From the NCBI GenBank assembly GCA_036389395.1, contig DASVPY010000065.1:1-64000 (forward strand): a DNA stretch of 64,000 bases, in the 5' to 3' direction. Position numbers and translations under genes: made by a program. The stretch is from QHXQ01 sp036389395. GTDB lineage: Bacteria > Acidobacteriota > Blastocatellia > Pyrinomonadales > Pyrinomonadaceae. Below the pieces are notes generated by a model. That model did no database searches and was not told the DNA's origin. It saw nothing but the letters and a program-made list of their open reading frames with translations. Position 1 is the first letter of the stretch. Each line of letters begins with the position of its first letter. Shown one piece after another: positions 50,901 through 58,877 of the stretch.

Positions 50901-52526
50901 TCAGTGCCCGGCGAGGTAGTACTTGATGCCGAAGTAGAGCGCCTGCGAGACGCCGAGGAAGAAGCCGATGGCCGCGCCGAACAACTCGATGGTGCGGAGG
51001 TGTTGCTGCGCGACCGAGAGCACGAGCGCCTCAAGTTTTTCGACCGGGTAGGCGGCGACCTTGTTGCGCACGATGCCGCCGATGTCGAACTCCTGTATGG
51101 CCACGGGCAGGCGCTCGCGCGCCGCTGACGTGACGCGCTCGGTCAGGGCGTCGCGCGCGCGCTCGACCGAGGCGGCGGGTATCTGCTCGGAGAGCCGCCC
51201 GATGGGCGCGAGCAGCAGGCGTTCGATCTGCGCCGTCAGGATCGCGTTGACCATGCGCGCCGTCTCCTCGCGCGCGAGCACGCCGAGCAGTGCTTTCGCC
51301 AGGAAGTTTTTCAAGCGCTGCGCCGAGTCGGGGCTGGCGTGCTCAAGGAGCGCGCGCACGGTGTGCGGGCGCAGGCGCGCGAGCGCGTCCGTGACGTAAG
51401 CGGAGACGGCGTTCGATAGCTCCGCGCCGCGCGCGATGGCGAGGATGCGCTCGGCGATCTCCGACTTGATCAGTTCGAGGCGCGCGGGGTCGAGTTGGCC
51501 GACCAGTTCGTTGATGGGCCGCGCCAGCACGTTGTCAATCGTCTGGTCGAGGAAGGCGCGCGCCTCCTGCTCGAACGCCTCGCCGTGCAAGAACTCCTGG
51601 ACGCGGCGCGGCAGGGTCTTGTTGACCATGTCGTCCACTTCCTGGTGGATGCGGTCGCGCGAGACGAAGATTTTTTTGAAGAAGTTGAGTTGCGCGTAGT
51701 AGTCGTCCACCTCGCGCTTGATGAGCGCGCCGATCTGCGTGCGCGTGCGCGGGTTGGTGGCGATGCCGGTCAGGTGCTCGACGATGGGCCCGAGTTGCGC
51801 GTCTATGCGCTGCTTGACGAGCGCGACCGTGTCGGGCGTGAAGACCTCGGCGAGCGTGGCGCGGCTCTGGGCCAGTTCGTCTATGCGCGCGCCCAGGAAG
51901 TCGCGCACCTTCGTCTCGAAGCTGCGCTCGGTGACGATGTTGCGGAAGCGGCCCTCGACGAAGCCGACGATCTGCTCGTAGGTCTCTTCGTCGAGCGCTT
52001 CGCTCAGGCGGCGCGCGAGCAGTTCGTCCACGCGCCGGTCTATGAAGTTGTTGATGGCCGCCGCGGTCTCCTCGCTGCGCAGGACGGCGGCGATGTAGTC
52101 GGCGACGCGCAGTTGCAGCGCGCTGATGGCGTCGAGCACGGGCGCGCGCACGCCCGTGGGCAGCGCCTCGACGAACGACGGGTAGTTGGTGTTGAGCAGG
52201 TCGTCCGTGTAGCCGGCGATCAGCTCGGCGACCTTGCGCCGGAAGAAGTCTGTGGCGAAGAGCGCGTCCACGACCGTGTCCTGCGCGAGCAGTTCGTTGC
52301 CGACGGCGTTGCCGATGGAGAGGGCGAGGCGCTCGCGGTGGCGCGGGATCATGCCCTGCGGCCAGACGGTCAGGCCCCAGAGCTTGACGGGGCGGTGCGG
52401 GCGGAAGAGCATCCGCACGGCGAGCCACGCCGCGCCGTAGCCGTGGAAGGTGGCGAACAGGATCAGGAACGTAAGCTCACCGATTTGTCTCCACGTCAGC
52501 GGCAAACGCCACCCCTCATCCGGCAC
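50901..52526 (-). CDS. DUF445 membrane-associated protein
   Basis: A 541-residue protein with membrane helices at both ends (about 15-40 LTFLILFATFHGYGAAWLAV and 510-530 LFGAAIGFFLGVSQALYFG) and a long helical middle. The motif NAVGNELLAQDTVVDALF and the repeat segments around PTGVRAPVLDAI are those of DUF445 (YheB-like) proteins. An envelope role is often suggested, but none is demonstrated. Start ATG 52526. It is a single gene on the minus strand. Confidence 0.9.
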   Translation of the reverse strand: MPDEGWRLPLTWRQIGELTFLILFATFHGYGAAWLAVRMLFRPHRPVKLWGLTVWPQGMIPRHRERLALSIGNAVGNELLAQDTVVDALFATDFFRRKVAELIAGYTDDLLNTNYPSFVEALPTGVRAPVLDAISALQLRVADYIAAVLRSEETAAAINNFIDRRVDELLARRLSEALDEETYEQIVGFVEGRFRNIVTERSFETKVRDFLGARIDELAQSRATLAEVFTPDTVALVKQRIDAQLGPIVEHLTGIATNPRTRTQIGALIKREVDDYYAQLNFFKKIFVSRDRIHQEVDDMVNKTLPRRVQEFLHGEAFEQEARAFLDQTIDNVLARPINELVGQLDPARLELIKSEIAERILAIARGAELSNAVSAYVTDALARLRPHTVRALLEHASPDSAQRLKNFLAKALLGVLAREETARMVNAILTAQIERLLLAPIGRLSEQIPAASVERARDALTERVTSAARERLPVAIQEFDIGGIVRNKVAAYPVEKLEALVLSVAQQHLRTIELFGAAIGFFLGVSQALYFGIKYYLAGH

Positions 52527-52809
52527 GCAGCGAAAGTTTGAACGTCGGCTTGGCTGAATGCTAAACGCGCGCGACTGAGCGCGTCAACTTCGGTTTACGT
52601 CCGCCACGGCAATGATAACGTCGCGGCGCGTCGAATCTGGCGCGGGCCGCGGGCGCGTAAGTCTGCCGGTCGGGGCGGCGCGTGCGTGCTGGGCGGCGCG
52701 CACGTCTTCCGCGCGACTCGGGCGTTTGCTATAGTGCGCCGGCCCGAAGACGGGCGGCGCGTCGCGTCGCGCCGCCCGGTGCAGACGTGAAACTCAACGG
52801 AGGCTGCGA

Positions 52810-53793
52810 ATGTTGAAGTGGCGGATCGGTGCGTTGGCGCTCGGCGCGTGGCTGTTGTGCGGCGGCGCGCGGCCGGCGCTGGCGCAGAAGGCGCAAACGC
52901 CGTGCGTACCCGGCATCAGCTATTGGAGCTTGATGGGCGCGGTCGGCGTCGGCTACGCGGACGGGCGGCTGCGGCTCGACAAGCTCTACGCCGTCTGCCT
53001 GCCCGCGCCCGCGCGGCAGAGCGAGACGAACTACGCCTACAACCCGGACGACGGCGGCACGCTCGCCACCGTCGTCAAGCGCGCGAACGGGCCTGCGTTG
53101 AACACCTACGTCTGGTACGGCGAGAACATCGCGGGGCTGTGGGAGTTGAGCCACTACAAGGTGGTCGGCGGCGCTGAGACGATCAAGCCGCTCGCGCCCG
53201 GCGCTTACGAACTCGAATTCCAGCTCGAAGGCAAGCCCTTCTACCGCTTCCCCTTCAACGTCGTCTCCGTGCCGAGCGACGACCCGTACCAGCCGGCCGG
53301 CCCGCGCTACTTCGTCGAAGGGCCTTGGAACGAGTACGGCAACATCTTCTACCAGCGCAACGATCCCGAATCGTCTCTGCGGTTCACGACGTGGGTGCAG
53401 GACAAGGCGGGGCACGCCGGCAGACGCTCCGTGCCGTACCAGGCGCAGGTCGTGCGCGCGCGCGACGGCAAGGTGCTGGCGACCGACGACGGCACGCTCC
53501 GGCTTGAGCCGCGCTGGCTGCAACTCGACCTCTCGTTCCGCACGGCGGGCGGCGACCCGAACGCTTACACGAAGGCCGGCGAGTTGTTGCGCGAAGACGG
53601 CACGTACACCGTCCGGCTCAACATAGACGGACAGCCTTACGGTGCGTACCCGTTCACCGTGCAGGGCGGGAAGATACAACTGCAAGACCGGCAGGTGCGC
53701 GAGCGCACAGACCCGCAGCTCTTCATCCTCGACTATCTCTACGGCGGGCGCTACACCTCCTGGTGGATCAAGCGCCAGCCCGCGGCGCGTTAA
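52810..53793 (+). CDS. Secreted protein with two similar beta domains, unknown function
   Basis: A 327-residue exported protein; signal peptide 1-25 (ARPALA-Q). The first domain ends GAYELEFQLEGKPFYRFPFN (about 135-155), and the second ends GTYTVRLNIDGQPYGAYPFT (about 262-282). The repeated Gly-x-Tyr ... Gly-x-Pro-(Phe/Tyr) ... Phe pattern shows an internal duplication, probably Ig-like sandwiches. Cysteines are few. I do not recognise a family. Start at 52810 has GGAGGCTGCG upstream. A TATAGT hexamer near 52730 may be its -10. Confidence 0.78.
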   Translation: MLKWRIGALALGAWLLCGGARPALAQKAQTPCVPGISYWSLMGAVGVGYADGRLRLDKLYAVCLPAPARQSETNYAYNPDDGGTLATVVKRANGPALNTYVWYGENIAGLWELSHYKVVGGAETIKPLAPGAYELEFQLEGKPFYRFPFNVVSVPSDDPYQPAGPRYFVEGPWNEYGNIFYQRNDPESSLRFTTWVQDKAGHAGRRSVPYQAQVVRARDGKVLATDDGTLRLEPRWLQLDLSFRTAGGDPNAYTKAGELLREDGTYTVRLNIDGQPYGAYPFTVQGGKIQLQDRQVRERTDPQLFILDYLYGGRYTSWWIKRQPAAR

Positions 53794-53824
53794 GCGGTGG
53801 TGGCGGGTCGCGTGTGGCCGGGTT

Positions 53825-53906
53825 AACACAGAGTTCACAGAGGGAGCACAGAGGACACAGTAAAAAAAATCTGTGCCCTCTGTGTCTCCTCTGTGTACTC
53901 TGTGTT
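53825..53906. repeat. CACAGAG-type palindrome
   Basis: AACACAGAGTTCACAGAGGG (53825) pairs with CCTCTGTGTACTCTGTGTT (to 53906), with a second inner tandem on each side. Left flank GGCGGGTCGCGTGTGGCCGG from the stop codon at 53793 matches other copies, so the element again starts at the stop of the preceding gene. Confidence 0.9.
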
Positions 53907-53955
53907 GAATTAACCGTTAGTTAAAGTCGCCAGCCAAACTTCGGGAGGCCGCACC

Positions 53956-55332
53956 ATGTCCAGTTTAAGACTGACCGCCGTCGGTCTCGCCTGCGCGCTC
54001 TGTCTCGCGCCGATGGCGGCCGCGCAGCCGGCGCGTCGCACGCGCGCCGCGGCCGGCGATCCGCAGATGGCCGCACGCGTGCGCGCAGAGTTCCTCCACG
54101 CGTGGCGCGGCTACAGGCGCTACGCCTGGGGGCACGACGAACTGCGCCCGCTGACGAAGACCTATAGAGACTGGTACGAGCAGCCGCTCTACATGACGCC
54201 CGTGGACGCGCTTGACACCATGCTGCTCATGGGGCTGACGCGCGAGGCGGCCGAGACCAGGGCGTTCGTCGTCGCGCATCTATCATTCGACCGAGACGTG
54301 CAGGTGCAAGTCTTCGAGATCACCATCCGCCACCTGGGCGCGCTGCTCGCCTGCTACCAGTTGACCGGCGACCGCCGCCTGCTCGCCCTCGCCGAAGACC
54401 TCGGCACGCGCCTGCTGCCGGCGTTCGCCTCGCCCACCGGCCTCCCCTATCGCTTCGTCAACCTGAAGACGGGCCAGGTGCGCGACGCCGAGACCAACCC
54501 GGCCGAGGCGGGCACGCTGCTCGTCGAGTTCGGCACGCTCAGTAAGCTCACGCGCAAGCCCGTCTTCTACGAGAAGGCGAAGCGCGCGCTGGTTGAGGTC
54601 TACAAGCGGCGCGCGCCCGCCACCGGCCTCGTCGGCAGCCGCATCAACGTCGAGACCGGCGCGTGGACGAACACCAGCAGCCACCTGAGCGGCGGCATAG
54701 ACTCTTACTACGAATACCTGTTGAAGTGCTGGCTGCTGTTCGGCGACGAGGACTGCCGGCGGATGTGGCGCGAGAGCGTGGCGGCGGCGCACAAGTACCT
54801 GGCGGACGAGGCGGGCGGCGAACTCTGGTACGGGCGCGCGGACATGCGCGACGGCCGACGCACCGCCACCACCTTCGGCGCGCTCGACGCCTTCTTTCCG
54901 GCCGTCTTAGTGCTCGACGGCGACCTCGCGCGCGCGCGCCGCCTGCAAGCCGCCAGCTTCAAGATGTGGCGCGCGCACGGCATCGAGCCGGAGCGTTGGG
55001 ACTACCGCACCGAAGAGATCAAGCTTCCGAGCTACCCGCTGCGGCCCGAGATCGTCGAATCCGCTTACTACCTCCACAGTTTCACGCGCGACCCGCAGTA
55101 CCGGCGCATGGGCGCGACCATGTTCGCCGACTTCGTGCGCCACTGCCGGACGGAGGAGGGCTACGCCGCGCTGAAGAGCGTCGTGACGAAGGAGCAGGAG
55201 GACAACATGGAGAGCTTCCTCTTCGCCGAGACGTTCAAATACTTCTACCTCCTCTACGCCCCGCCCGCCACGCTCGACCCCCGCCGCGTCGTCTTCAACA
55301 CCGAGGCCCACCCGATCCGGCGGACGTGGTAA
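53956..55332 (+). CDS. Glycoside hydrolase family 47 (class I alpha-mannosidase)
   Basis: A 458-residue exported enzyme. Signal peptide 1-23 (APMAAA-Q). The alpha/alpha barrel motifs of GH47 are all visible: HAWRGYRRYAWGHDELRPL, VDALDTMLLMG, FEITIRHLGALLACY, LSGGIDSYYEYLLK, YPLRPEIVESAYYL, EDNMESFLFAETFKY and VFNTEAHP. GH47 enzymes remove alpha-1,2-mannose and are best known from eukaryotic ER and Golgi; bacterial members are uncommon. Calcium ligand Thr lies in NTEAHP. Start 53956 follows GGGAGG. It is a single gene between a palindrome and the reverse ABC operon. Confidence 0.93.
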   Translation: MSSLRLTAVGLACALCLAPMAAAQPARRTRAAAGDPQMAARVRAEFLHAWRGYRRYAWGHDELRPLTKTYRDWYEQPLYMTPVDALDTMLLMGLTREAAETRAFVVAHLSFDRDVQVQVFEITIRHLGALLACYQLTGDRRLLALAEDLGTRLLPAFASPTGLPYRFVNLKTGQVRDAETNPAEAGTLLVEFGTLSKLTRKPVFYEKAKRALVEVYKRRAPATGLVGSRINVETGAWTNTSSHLSGGIDSYYEYLLKCWLLFGDEDCRRMWRESVAAAHKYLADEAGGELWYGRADMRDGRRTATTFGALDAFFPAVLVLDGDLARARRLQAASFKMWRAHGIEPERWDYRTEEIKLPSYPLRPEIVESAYYLHSFTRDPQYRRMGATMFADFVRHCRTEEGYAALKSVVTKEQEDNMESFLFAETFKYFYLLYAPPATLDPRRVVFNTEAHPIRRTW

Positions 55333-55339
55333 CTTCGTC

Positions 55340-56644
55340 TCACTTGCTCATGTCAACGGTCTTGCTGCCGCGCTCGGAGGCGAGGGTGAAGTTGGGGAGG
55401 ACGCGGAAGGCGGTGAGACCGACGGCGACGCGCGCGCCGACCTTGAGGCGGGCGGCGGCCGCTTCCGGCTTCGGGCGCGTGACGCTGATGGGCACGCCGC
55501 TTCTCCGCTCCTCCGTGTTGATGGTCACGTTGTAGAGCGGCGGCGCGCCCTCTTGCGGTTGGCGCGCGACCAGGTCGAGCCGTAAAGTCAGCCGCTCGTA
55601 CGCGCCGACGAAATCTATCTCTTCGATGATGCCGTTGGTCAGGCGGCGCGCGCCCGCGGGGAGTTGCCCCGTCTCGCTGAGCGCCACGTCTTCGGGGCGG
55701 AAGACGAGCTTGACGGCCTGGCCCTCGCGGTAGCGCGCCGTCTCTTCCGCCGCCGGGATCGCCGCCGTGCCGATCTCGACCGTGCCGCGGTTGACGACGC
55801 CGAGCAGCAAATTGGCCGCGCCGAGAAAAGTGGCCACGTACTCGGTCTCCGGCTTGTTGTAGACCTCGTCGGGCGTGCCCACCTGTTCGAGCCGGCCGGC
55901 GTGCAGGACGCCAATGCGGTCGCCCAACTCCAGCGCCTCCTCCTGATCGTGCGTGATGAAGATGGCGGGCACTTTCAGCTCGCGCAGGAGCGCGCGTATC
56001 TCGCGGCGCAGGCGCGTGCGCGTCTGCGCGTCGAGCGCGCCGAACGGCTCGTCGAAGAGCAAGACCTGCGGCTCGTAGGCGAGCGTGCGCGCAATCGCCA
56101 CGCGCTGCTGCTGCCCGCCGGAGAGTTGCGCCGGGTACTTCCTGCGGTGCTCTTCGAGCCGGACGAGCTTGAGCAGGCGCGCGACCGTCTCTTTGATCTC
56201 GGCGCGCGGGCGCTTGCGTATGCGCAAGCCGTAGCCGATGTTCTTCTCCACGGTCATGCGCGGGAAGAGGGCGTAGTCCTGGAAGATGACGCCGACGCCG
56301 CGCTCGCGCGCGGGCAGGTCGGTCACGTCGCGCCCGTGCAGGACGACGCGCCCCGTGTCCGGCTCGGCCAGGCCGGCGATGATGCGCAGGATGGTCGTCT
56401 TGCCGCTGCCCGACGCGCCGAGCAGCACGAGCGACTCGCCCTCGGCCACGTCGAACGTCACGTCTTCTAACACCTGCGCGCCGCGGAAGCTCTTGCTCAG
56501 CCCGACGACGCGCGCGGCCGCCTCGCGCTCGGTCGCTTCATTCAACGTCGCATCATCCGGCGGCGCGTCGTCTGACGACGTGGCGCGCGCCGCGGCTGCG
56601 GCCGTCGCGCCGATCTCGTCCCGGTCAAACTCTTCGGCTCGCAT
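55340..56644 (-). CDS. cysA: Sulfate/thiosulfate-type ABC transporter ATPase
   Basis: A 434-residue ATPase, cytoplasmic. An Ala/Asp/Glu-rich N-terminal extension of about 40 residues is followed by the ABC domain: Walker A GASGSGKT (76-83), Q-loop IFQDYALFPR, signature LSGGQQQRVA, Walker B VLLFDEPF and the H-loop FITHDQEEA. The C-terminal TOBE-like domain (about 285-430) fits CysA/ModC types. Start ATG 56644 has GAGGTG 8 nt upstream and lies 12 bp after the permease stop. I favour sulfate because of the binding protein; molybdate is the alternative. Confidence 0.9.
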   Translation of the reverse strand: MRAEEFDRDEIGATAAAAARATSSDDAPPDDATLNEATEREAAARVVGLSKSFRGAQVLEDVTFDVAEGESLVLLGASGSGKTTILRIIAGLAEPDTGRVVLHGRDVTDLPARERGVGVIFQDYALFPRMTVEKNIGYGLRIRKRPRAEIKETVARLLKLVRLEEHRRKYPAQLSGGQQQRVAIARTLAYEPQVLLFDEPFGALDAQTRTRLRREIRALLRELKVPAIFITHDQEEALELGDRIGVLHAGRLEQVGTPDEVYNKPETEYVATFLGAANLLLGVVNRGTVEIGTAAIPAAEETARYREGQAVKLVFRPEDVALSETGQLPAGARRLTNGIIEEIDFVGAYERLTLRLDLVARQPQEGAPPLYNVTINTEERRSGVPISVTRPKPEAAAARLKVGARVAVGLTAFRVLPNFTLASERGSKTVDMSK

Positions 56645-56655
56645 CACCGTCCACC

Positions 56656-57492
56656 TCACTCCGTATCCAGCCAGTCGCGCGCGAAGTAGAGCACGCTGAA
56701 GATGACGAACGAGAAGAGCGCGAGCACGACCGCGACGGCGTTGGCCGCCTCGACCTGCCCCTCGTTGAACTTGGCGAAGATGTAGAGCGGCGCGGTCTGC
56801 GTCCGCATCGCGAGGTTGCCGGAGACCAGGATCGTCGAGCCGAACTCGCCCACCGCGCGCGCGAACGTCAGCAGCGCGCCCGTCACAATCGCGCCGCGCA
56901 GAGAGGGCAGCGTCACGTGCCAGAACGTCTGCCAGCGCGTCGCGCCGATGGTGGCCGAGGCCTCTTCGAGCGAACGGCTCATCGTGTCGAAGACCGGCTT
57001 GATGACGCCGAAGGCGAGCGGGAAGGTGACGAAGATGTTGGCGAGGATGATCGCCGTCGCCGTGAACATCAACTGGATGCCGTGCGGCGCGAGGATGCGC
57101 CCCAGCAATCCATACGGCCCCCAGACGAGCAACAGCGCGAAGCCCGCGACCGCCGTCGGGATCGCCGTCGGCAGAGAGATCGTGACGATGAGGGCGGTGC
57201 GCCCGTAGAAGTCGTAGCGCGAGAGCACGTAGGCGGCGAACAGCCCGAAGACCACGTTGAAGACCGTCGCCCAGAAGCTCGTGAAGAGCGACAACTGCAT
57301 CGCGTAGATCGCCTCGGGCGCGGTCAGCGCGGCCAGGAAGCTCCCCAGTCCGTTGCTCGTCCCGAAGATGAAGATCGACGCCAGCGGCAGCAGCACGAGC
57401 GGCAGCATGATCACGAGCATCGTCCCGATGCTCAGCGGCCGGGCCACGTCGAACCCCCGCACGTGCCGCATGGTAGGGATGGCAGAACTCAT
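56656..57492 (-). CDS. ABC permease, CysT/CysW/ModB family
   Basis: A 278-residue permease with six hydrophobic helices and the EAA loop EEASATIGATRWQTFWHVTLPSL, typical of sulfate/molybdate importers. Usual CysT-CysW importers have two permeases; only one is present here, which would have to act as a homodimer (as ModB does). Start ATG 57492 lies against the heptamer repeat at 57494 and has no Shine-Dalgarno. The stop is 12 bp before cysA. Confidence 0.9.
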   Translation of the reverse strand: MSSAIPTMRHVRGFDVARPLSIGTMLVIMLPLVLLPLASIFIFGTSNGLGSFLAALTAPEAIYAMQLSLFTSFWATVFNVVFGLFAAYVLSRYDFYGRTALIVTISLPTAIPTAVAGFALLLVWGPYGLLGRILAPHGIQLMFTATAIILANIFVTFPLAFGVIKPVFDTMSRSLEEASATIGATRWQTFWHVTLPSLRGAIVTGALLTFARAVGEFGSTILVSGNLAMRTQTAPLYIFAKFNEGQVEAANAVAVVLALFSFVIFSVLYFARDWLDTE

Positions 57493-57493
57493 A

Positions 57494-57590
57494 AATCAGG
57501 AGTCAGGAGCCAGGAGTCAGAAGCCGGGAGAGAGAAGCCAGCAGGTCAGTGCGTAATTTCCTCTGGCTTCTGACTGCTGGCTTCCGGCTA
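57494..57590. repeat. Heptamer hairpin (AGTCAGG / AGCCAGG units)
   Basis: Left arm: seven heptamers in register from 57494 (AATCAGG, AGTCAGG, AGCCAGG, AGTCAGA, AGCCGGG, AGAGAGA, AGCCAGC). Right arm 57565-57590: GGCTTCT, GACTGCT, GGCTTCC, GGCTA. The right arm contains the TAG stop of the upstream binding-protein gene; the left arm ends 1 bp from the permease start codon. The element is thus the whole spacer. Confidence 0.9.
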
Positions 57591-58631
57591 CTTTCCTTTC
57601 TGCACTTGGTCGCGGAAGACCTTCTCGATGATGTCGGGGTAGGCGCGCTGCCAGCCGCCGAGGTCGGCGACGGTGAACGGGCGCGCGATGTGCGCGAACT
57701 CCGTGTGCGCGTCGTTGAACGCGTCGTTGGTGACGGCGCGGAAGTGGAACCTGACGAACGCCTGCTGCGCCTCGTCGCTCCACAGGTATTGCATGAAGGC
57801 GTCCACGGCCGCGCGCTCCGCGGCCGTCACGTTGCGATCCACGACCACCGCCGGGTGCTCGCTGTAGATGGTCGCGGCGGGCACGACGATCTCGACGGGC
57901 GCGTTCGCCTGCTTCATCAGCAGCCCTTCGAGTTCGTAAGTGATCAGCGCGTCGCCGAAGCCGGTCTCGAACTGCGTGCGCGCTTCGCGCGCCGAGCCGG
58001 GCGTCGAGATGACGTTGCGCCAGACGCCTTGCAGCAGCTTGAGGGCTTCGGGCGACGTGGCTCCTTGCGCGAAGGCGTCGTGCTTCGCCAGCTCCGAGCC
58101 GTAGATGGCGAGGATTGACCACTGCGCGCCGCCGGAGCTAACCGGGTCGGGGTGGATCACTTTGACGCCGGGCTTCGCCAGATCGGTGAAGTCGTGGATG
58201 CCTTTCGGGTTGCCCTTGCGCACGAGGATGATGAAGGGCGTCTTGTTGACGAGACCGCGGTTGGGCAGGTTGTGCCAGTCGGACGTGACCGCGCCGCCCT
58301 GGCGCAGTCGGTCGGCGTCGCGCTCGATGGACAGGATGGCGATGTCCGCGCCGACGCCTTGCAGTATCTGGTTCGTGACCGTCTCGGAGCCGGCGAACGA
58401 CGAGACGAACTTCACGTCCTGCCCGTGCTCCTGCCGCCACTTGGCCGCGAAGCCCGGAAAGATCGCCTTCTCCAGCGACTCTTTCATGATCGAGAAGCCG
58501 TAGACGGTCAACTGCGCGCCGCCCGCGCCCGCCGGCGTTTTCGGCAGGCAACTGCTCAGGACGAGCAGCCCCGCGAGCGCGCAGGCCAACGCGAACGCGC
58601 CCAGCTTGAATGACGCAACGCGCCGTCTCAT
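57588..58631 (-). CDS. sbp: Sulfate-binding lipoprotein of ABC transporter
   Basis: A 347-residue extracytoplasmic solute-binding protein of the Sbp/CysP family. Lipobox LSSC near residue 27-30 (LAGLLVLSSCLPK). Typical blocks: YGFSIMKESLEKAIFPGF, FAGSETVTNQI, DIAILSIERDADRL and HPDPVSSGGAQW, the last close to the HPNPKTSGGARW of sulfate-binding proteins. Ligand sulfate or thiosulfate by homology. Start 58631 is supported by GAGGTG 5 nt upstream; the frame is open to 58685. First gene of the sbp-permease-cysA operon. Confidence 0.92.
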   Translation of the reverse strand: MRRRVASFKLGAFALACALAGLLVLSSCLPKTPAGAGGAQLTVYGFSIMKESLEKAIFPGFAAKWRQEHGQDVKFVSSFAGSETVTNQILQGVGADIAILSIERDADRLRQGGAVTSDWHNLPNRGLVNKTPFIILVRKGNPKGIHDFTDLAKPGVKVIHPDPVSSGGAQWSILAIYGSELAKHDAFAQGATSPEALKLLQGVWRNVISTPGSAREARTQFETGFGDALITYELEGLLMKQANAPVEIVVPAATIYSEHPAVVVDRNVTAAERAAVDAFMQYLWSDEAQQAFVRFHFRAVTNDAFNDAHTEFAHIARPFTVADLGGWQRAYPDIIEKVFRDQVQKGK

Positions 58632-58768
58632 GAATGCACCTCGCCCCGTCAAGGTCGAAACGTCTCCCCACCCAAGACCACGCACCCGTCCTAACGGCCC
58701 TTTTGCAACTGTACGGAGTTGAGCGTCTATAACACACCCGGCGGCATTTCGGGAAGGGGAAAAACGCC

Positions 58769-58862
58769 TTCGCGCCCTTCGCGGCCCGCTTCGCGCCCTT
58801 TGCGGTTAAGTCTTAAAACCTTTAACCGCAAAGGGCGCGAAGCGGGCCGCAAAGGGCGCAAA
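58769..58862. repeat. CGCAAAGGGCGCGAAG-type palindrome, 41-bp arms
   Basis: Arms 58769-58809 and 58822-58862 match at 39 of 41 positions with a 12-nt loop (GTCTTAAAACCT). The unit contains CGCAAAGGGCG twice. It lies in the promoter side of sbp, downstream of the MBL-rhodanese gene, both on the minus strand. Confidence 0.92.
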
Positions 58863-58877
58863 GAATGCCCCTGTGCG

